A stretch of DNA of 64,000 nt from Dermatemys mawii (Eukaryota; Chordata; Testudines; Dermatemydidae): positions 16,023,766 through 16,087,765 of the forward strand of contig ML677335.1 of assembly GCA_007922305.1 (NCBI GenBank), given 5' to 3'. How positions within the stretch are numbered: position 1 is the first letter of the stretch; the number at the start of each line of letters is the position of its first letter. Below the pieces are notes generated by a model that had not been told where the DNA came from, made no database searches, and saw only the letters and a program-made list of their open reading frames with translations. A program made the position numbers and the translations under genes. Below, one piece after another: positions 61,288-64,000 of the stretch.

Positions 61288-61590
61288 AAAACGGGTTACT
61301 TACCTGTAACTGTTGTTCTTTGAGATGTGTTGCTCATATGCATTCCAGTTAGGTGTGCACGCACCACGTGCACGGCTGCCGGAAGATTTTTCCCTTAGCA
61401 ACAGGCTGGGTCGGCTAGGGAGCCCCCTGGAGTGGCGCCGCTATGGTGCCGTATATATACCCCTGCCGACCCTGCCCCCACTCAGTTCCTTCTTGCCGGC
61501 AGATCCGACAGTGGGGAAGGAGGGGGCGTCTGGAATGGATATGAGCAAGACATCTCGAAGAACAACAGTTACGGGTAAGTAACCCGTTTT
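61288..61590. repeat. DIRS terminal inverted repeat / internal complementary region
   Basis: The 60-bp arm at 61288-61347 (AAACGGGTTACTTACCTGTA onward) and the arm at 61531-61590 (its reverse complement at about 56 of 60 positions) enclose 183 bp. Immediately beyond, GCTTGCTCATATGCATTCCA (61604 onward) repeats directly the sequence at 61332. This inverted plus direct arrangement is what DIRS elements use to template circle closure. Each arm holds GTAAGTAAC. The spacer has a palindromic GTGCACGCACCACGTGCAC and a TATATATA. Confidence 0.88.
61452..61490 (+). promoter_or_regulatory. Possible core promoter in DIRS terminal region
   Basis: TATATATA at 61452-61459 is followed about 25-30 bp later by CTCAGTTCCTTC, an initiator-like string, on the plus strand. 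If active it would drive transcription antisense to the DIRS coding frames and to the HECT gene. This is a motif observation only; the older copy at 51850 lacks the TATA. Confidence 0.3.
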
Positions 61591-61644
61591 TCTTCTTCGA
61601 GTGCTTGCTCATATGCATTCCAGTTAGGTGACTGCTAGCCCCAC

Positions 61645-62800
61645 CTAGGAGGAGGGATAGGATCGACCAACCACTGAGTGGAGGACCACCGAGCCGAATG
61701 CTGCATCATCCCTGGACTGCTGGATGATGGCGTAGTGCGCGGCGAAGGTGTGGATGGAGGACCAGGTGGCTGCCCTGCAGATGTCCTGGATTGGAACCTG
61801 TTCTCGGAAGGCCGCTGAGGAGGCTTGCGCCCTGGTGGAATGCGCAGTGATCTGCTCCGTGGGTCTCCCCGCTAGCTCGTAGCAGGTACGGATGCATGCG
61901 GTTATCCAGGAAGAGAGGCACTGCACTCAGATCGGCTGCCCCTTCATCGGGTCTGCTACAGCAATGAAGAGTTGTGTCGACTTTCTAAATGGCTTTTTCC
62001 GTTCTAAATAAAACGCAAGAGCCCTATGCACATCGAGCGTATGCAGTTGTTGTTCTTTGCGGGAGGTGTGGGGTTTCGGATAAAAGACCGGGAGAAAAAT
62101 GTCCTGGTTCATGTGGAAGGGGGACACCACCTTAGGGAGGAAGGAGGATGGGGGCGCAGCTGCACCTTGTCCTTGTGGAACACCGTGTAAGGGGGTTCTG
62201 ACATAAGAGCTCGGATCTCCGAAACCCTACGGGCCGAGGTGATGGCCACCAAGAAGGCCACTTTCCATGAGAGATATAATAAGGAGCAAGTGACGAGGGG
62301 CTCGAACGGGGGCAACACGAGCCGGGAGAGGACCAGCTTGAGGTCCCAGGGTGGGACCGAGTGCTTGACCTGCGGGTATAGGCGGTCCAGACCTTTGAGG
62401 AACCTGTAGACCACGGGGTTAGAAAGACCGAGTGGCCGGAGGTTCCCCAGGTGGAAAGCCGAGATGGCTGCCAAATGAACCCGGATGGATGAAATGGAGA
62501 GTCCCTGCTGCTTGAGAGAGAGAAGATAGTCCAAGACGGCGGGTATACTGGCTTCCTCCGGGGTCGTGTTGCTCTGCTCGCACCACCGGGAGAAGCGGGC
62601 CCACTTTGCACAGTAGGTCACTCGGGTGGACGCCTTCCTGCTACCCAAGAGCACGTTTTGCACTTCCGCGGAGCATAGGAGCTCCGGACCCCTTAGCCAC
62701 GCAGGAGCCACGCTGATAGGTGCAGGGACGACAGGTCCGGGTGGAGCAGGCGGCCGTGGTTCTGAGATATAAGGTTCGGCCAGGGTGGCAGGGGGACGGG
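61645..62800 (-). pseudogene. DIRS tyrosine recombinase
   Basis: Recombinase that would integrate the circular DNA form. The start shown is approximate, since the frame overlaps the RNase H frame and begins further up (open from 63113). N-terminal core-binding residues include NVLLGSRKASTRVTYCAKWA and LSISSIRVHLAAISAFHLGN. The catalytic set is visible: first Arg in TSARR (62226-62240), His and second Arg in HSTR (61831-61842), a TW..IHTF segment, and the nucleophilic Tyr in HYA (61732-61734). A frameshift near 62110-62130 and a stop codon at 61927-61929 break it. Otherwise the residues needed for strand exchange are retained. Confidence 0.88.
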
Positions 62801-63984
62801 CGGTACTACTGATAGCTGGAGGAGGGATGCGTACCAGCACTGTCTGGGCCAAGCTGGGGCTATGAGGATCATGTGTGCTTTGTCCCGCTTCGCCTTGATG
62901 AGCACCTTGTGAAGCAGCGGGAATGGGGGAAAGGCATAGAGGAGTTGCCCCGTCCATGGGAGGAGAAAGGCGTCCGTCAGGGAGCCTAGGGAGCTGCCCT
63001 GGAAGGAGCAAAACTGCAGGCACTTTCTGTTCTGTCGGGTGGCAAAGAGGTCGATCCGGGGAAACTCCCACCTGAGGAAGATCGCCCGAATGACATCCGG
63101 GCGAACGGACCATTCGTGAGAAAGGAACGATCTGCTGAGGTGGTCTGCCAATGTGTTGTGGACTCCCGGAAGAAACGAGGCCACGGGGTTAATTGAGTGG
63201 GCTATGCAGAATTCCCACAGTAGAATCACTTCCTTGCAGAGGGAGGTCGAGCGGGCTCCCCCTTGCTTGTTGCTATAAAAGAGTGTGGTCATGTTGTCTG
63301 TTAGCACCGCGACACAATGGCCCGTTAACGTCTCTTTGAAGGCCTGGCATGCCAGGCGAACTGCCCGCAGTTCCCTGACGTTGATATGCAGATGGAGTTC
63401 AGCCGCTGACCACCGACCTTGGGTCCTGAGATGCCCGAGGTGGGCTCCCCACCCCAGATCTGATGCGTCCGTCACTAGGACATTGTTGGTCAGGGTGGGA
63501 GGAAGGGAACGCCCTCGCAAACGAGCCGTTGATCTATCCACCAGGCGAGGGCGCTGAGGGTCGGGCCCGGGATGGTGAGGAGGGTGCAGAGGCTGTCCAC
63601 GTTTGGTTTGTAAACTGAAGCCAGCCATGCCTGGAGCGGGCGCAAACATAACCTTGCGTGCTTGGTGACATATGTGCACGCTGCCATGTGCCCCAGTAGG
63701 CTGAAAAATGATCGGGCCGAGGCAGTCGGGAAGGCACTTAGGTTGTGAATGGCAGACTGGATACACTGGAAACGGGCCAGTGGGAGGGACGCCCTTGCCA
63801 CTGTGGAGTCTATGAGAGCTCCTATGAACTCCAGCCTCTGAGTAGGCTGTAAGGCTGATTTCTCCTCGTTGAGGAGAATTCCGAGGCGGGAGAATGTGCG
63901 GAGAGTCAACTGAACATGGGAGGACACCTGTTCCCGCGAGCTGCCCCTGACCAGCCAGTCGTCGAGATAAGGGTAGATGTGCAC
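62693..63984 (-). pseudogene. DIRS reverse transcriptase and RNase H (partial)
   Basis: The RT part (63984-63490) begins at YPYLDDWLVRG, with YLDD at 63958-63969, and continues LRTFSRLGILLNEEKSALQP. RNase H follows in another frame: VTDASDLGWGAHL, NVRELRAVRLAC, VLTDNMTTLFY and NTLADHLSR supply the acidic catalytic set. The frame change lies near 63490-63510. The N-terminal RT is cut by the window edge. Downstream it overlaps the recombinase frame, the normal DIRS arrangement. Confidence 0.9.
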
Positions 63985-64000
63985 TCGGTGTCGCCTGAGA

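Larger units (their letters stand above)
61284..64000 (-). mobile_element. Younger DIRS retroelement, 3' part (continues past window)
   Basis: From the right edge downward on the minus strand the order is RT with YLDD, RNase H, an overlapping tyrosine recombinase frame, and a terminal inverted structure. This order, with recombinase instead of integrase, defines DIRS elements, which integrate via a circular DNA intermediate. It is only mildly damaged (a few frameshifts and one nonsense codon). It lies in the upstream intron of the HECT gene in the same orientation. The gag and the other terminus would be beyond 64000. Confidence 0.92.

Noticed and set aside
61348..61530. CRISPR-like or bacterial repeat array
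   Set aside because: The repeats here are one inverted pair plus one partial direct copy, explained by DIRS termini; there are no regularly spaced units.
61645..62800. Phage or bacterial integrase, suggesting contamination
   Set aside because: The recombinase is embedded with DIRS RT and RNase H inside an intron of a vertebrate gene, so it is a eukaryotic DIRS recombinase.

Overview
The window looks like vertebrate nuclear DNA, most likely from a turtle (Testudines) or a close sauropsid relative. The basis is an AT-rich, intron-like background, split vertebrate exons, a tRNA-headed SINE with a CR1-type 3' end, MIR-like SINEs, many hAT and Harbinger-like elements with target-site duplications, an RTE LINE, and DIRS elements of the kind common in turtle genomes. 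The taxon is inferred from this repeat repertoire and from memory of repeat families; no search was run.

The only host gene I can support is on the minus strand in the right part. Three consecutive coding exons (57237-57122, 56300-56157, 51715-51595) with GT/AG boundaries and compatible phases encode the C-terminal lobe of a HECT E3 ubiquitin ligase ending in GFGLE, most likely HECTD2. Below the stop codon lies about 2.5 kb of repeat-poor AT-rich sequence that is probably its 3' UTR. The rest of the gene lies upstream, beyond the right edge. No convincing host gene was found from 1 to 49000.

Layout: 1-6850 is intergenic with short MITEs and SINE fragments. 6859-10744 is a MITE-like element interrupted by an almost complete RTE LINE (7185-10365, 14-bp target duplication). 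10834-11764 is a GC-rich hAT-like element. 13490-13955 is a local tandem array of unknown origin. 14305-18514 is a decayed Ty3/gypsy chromovirus-type LTR retrotransposon on the minus strand, itself carrying two later transposon insertions. 20030-21445 is a stack of CR1, hAT-like and Penelope-like fragments, the last with a hammerhead-ribozyme-like core. 23147-48400 is intergenic with hAT elements, a probable solo ERV LTR, SINEs and Harbinger-like MITEs. 51595-64000 is the HECT gene end, whose introns contain three DIRS-type (tyrosine recombinase) retroelements, all in the gene's own orientation.

The points most worth following up are the DIRS terminal inverted repeats, which carry consensus splice-donor sequences; the near-intact RTE; the hammerhead-like core; and the nested insertion order that can be read directly from target duplications and from paired LTRs.
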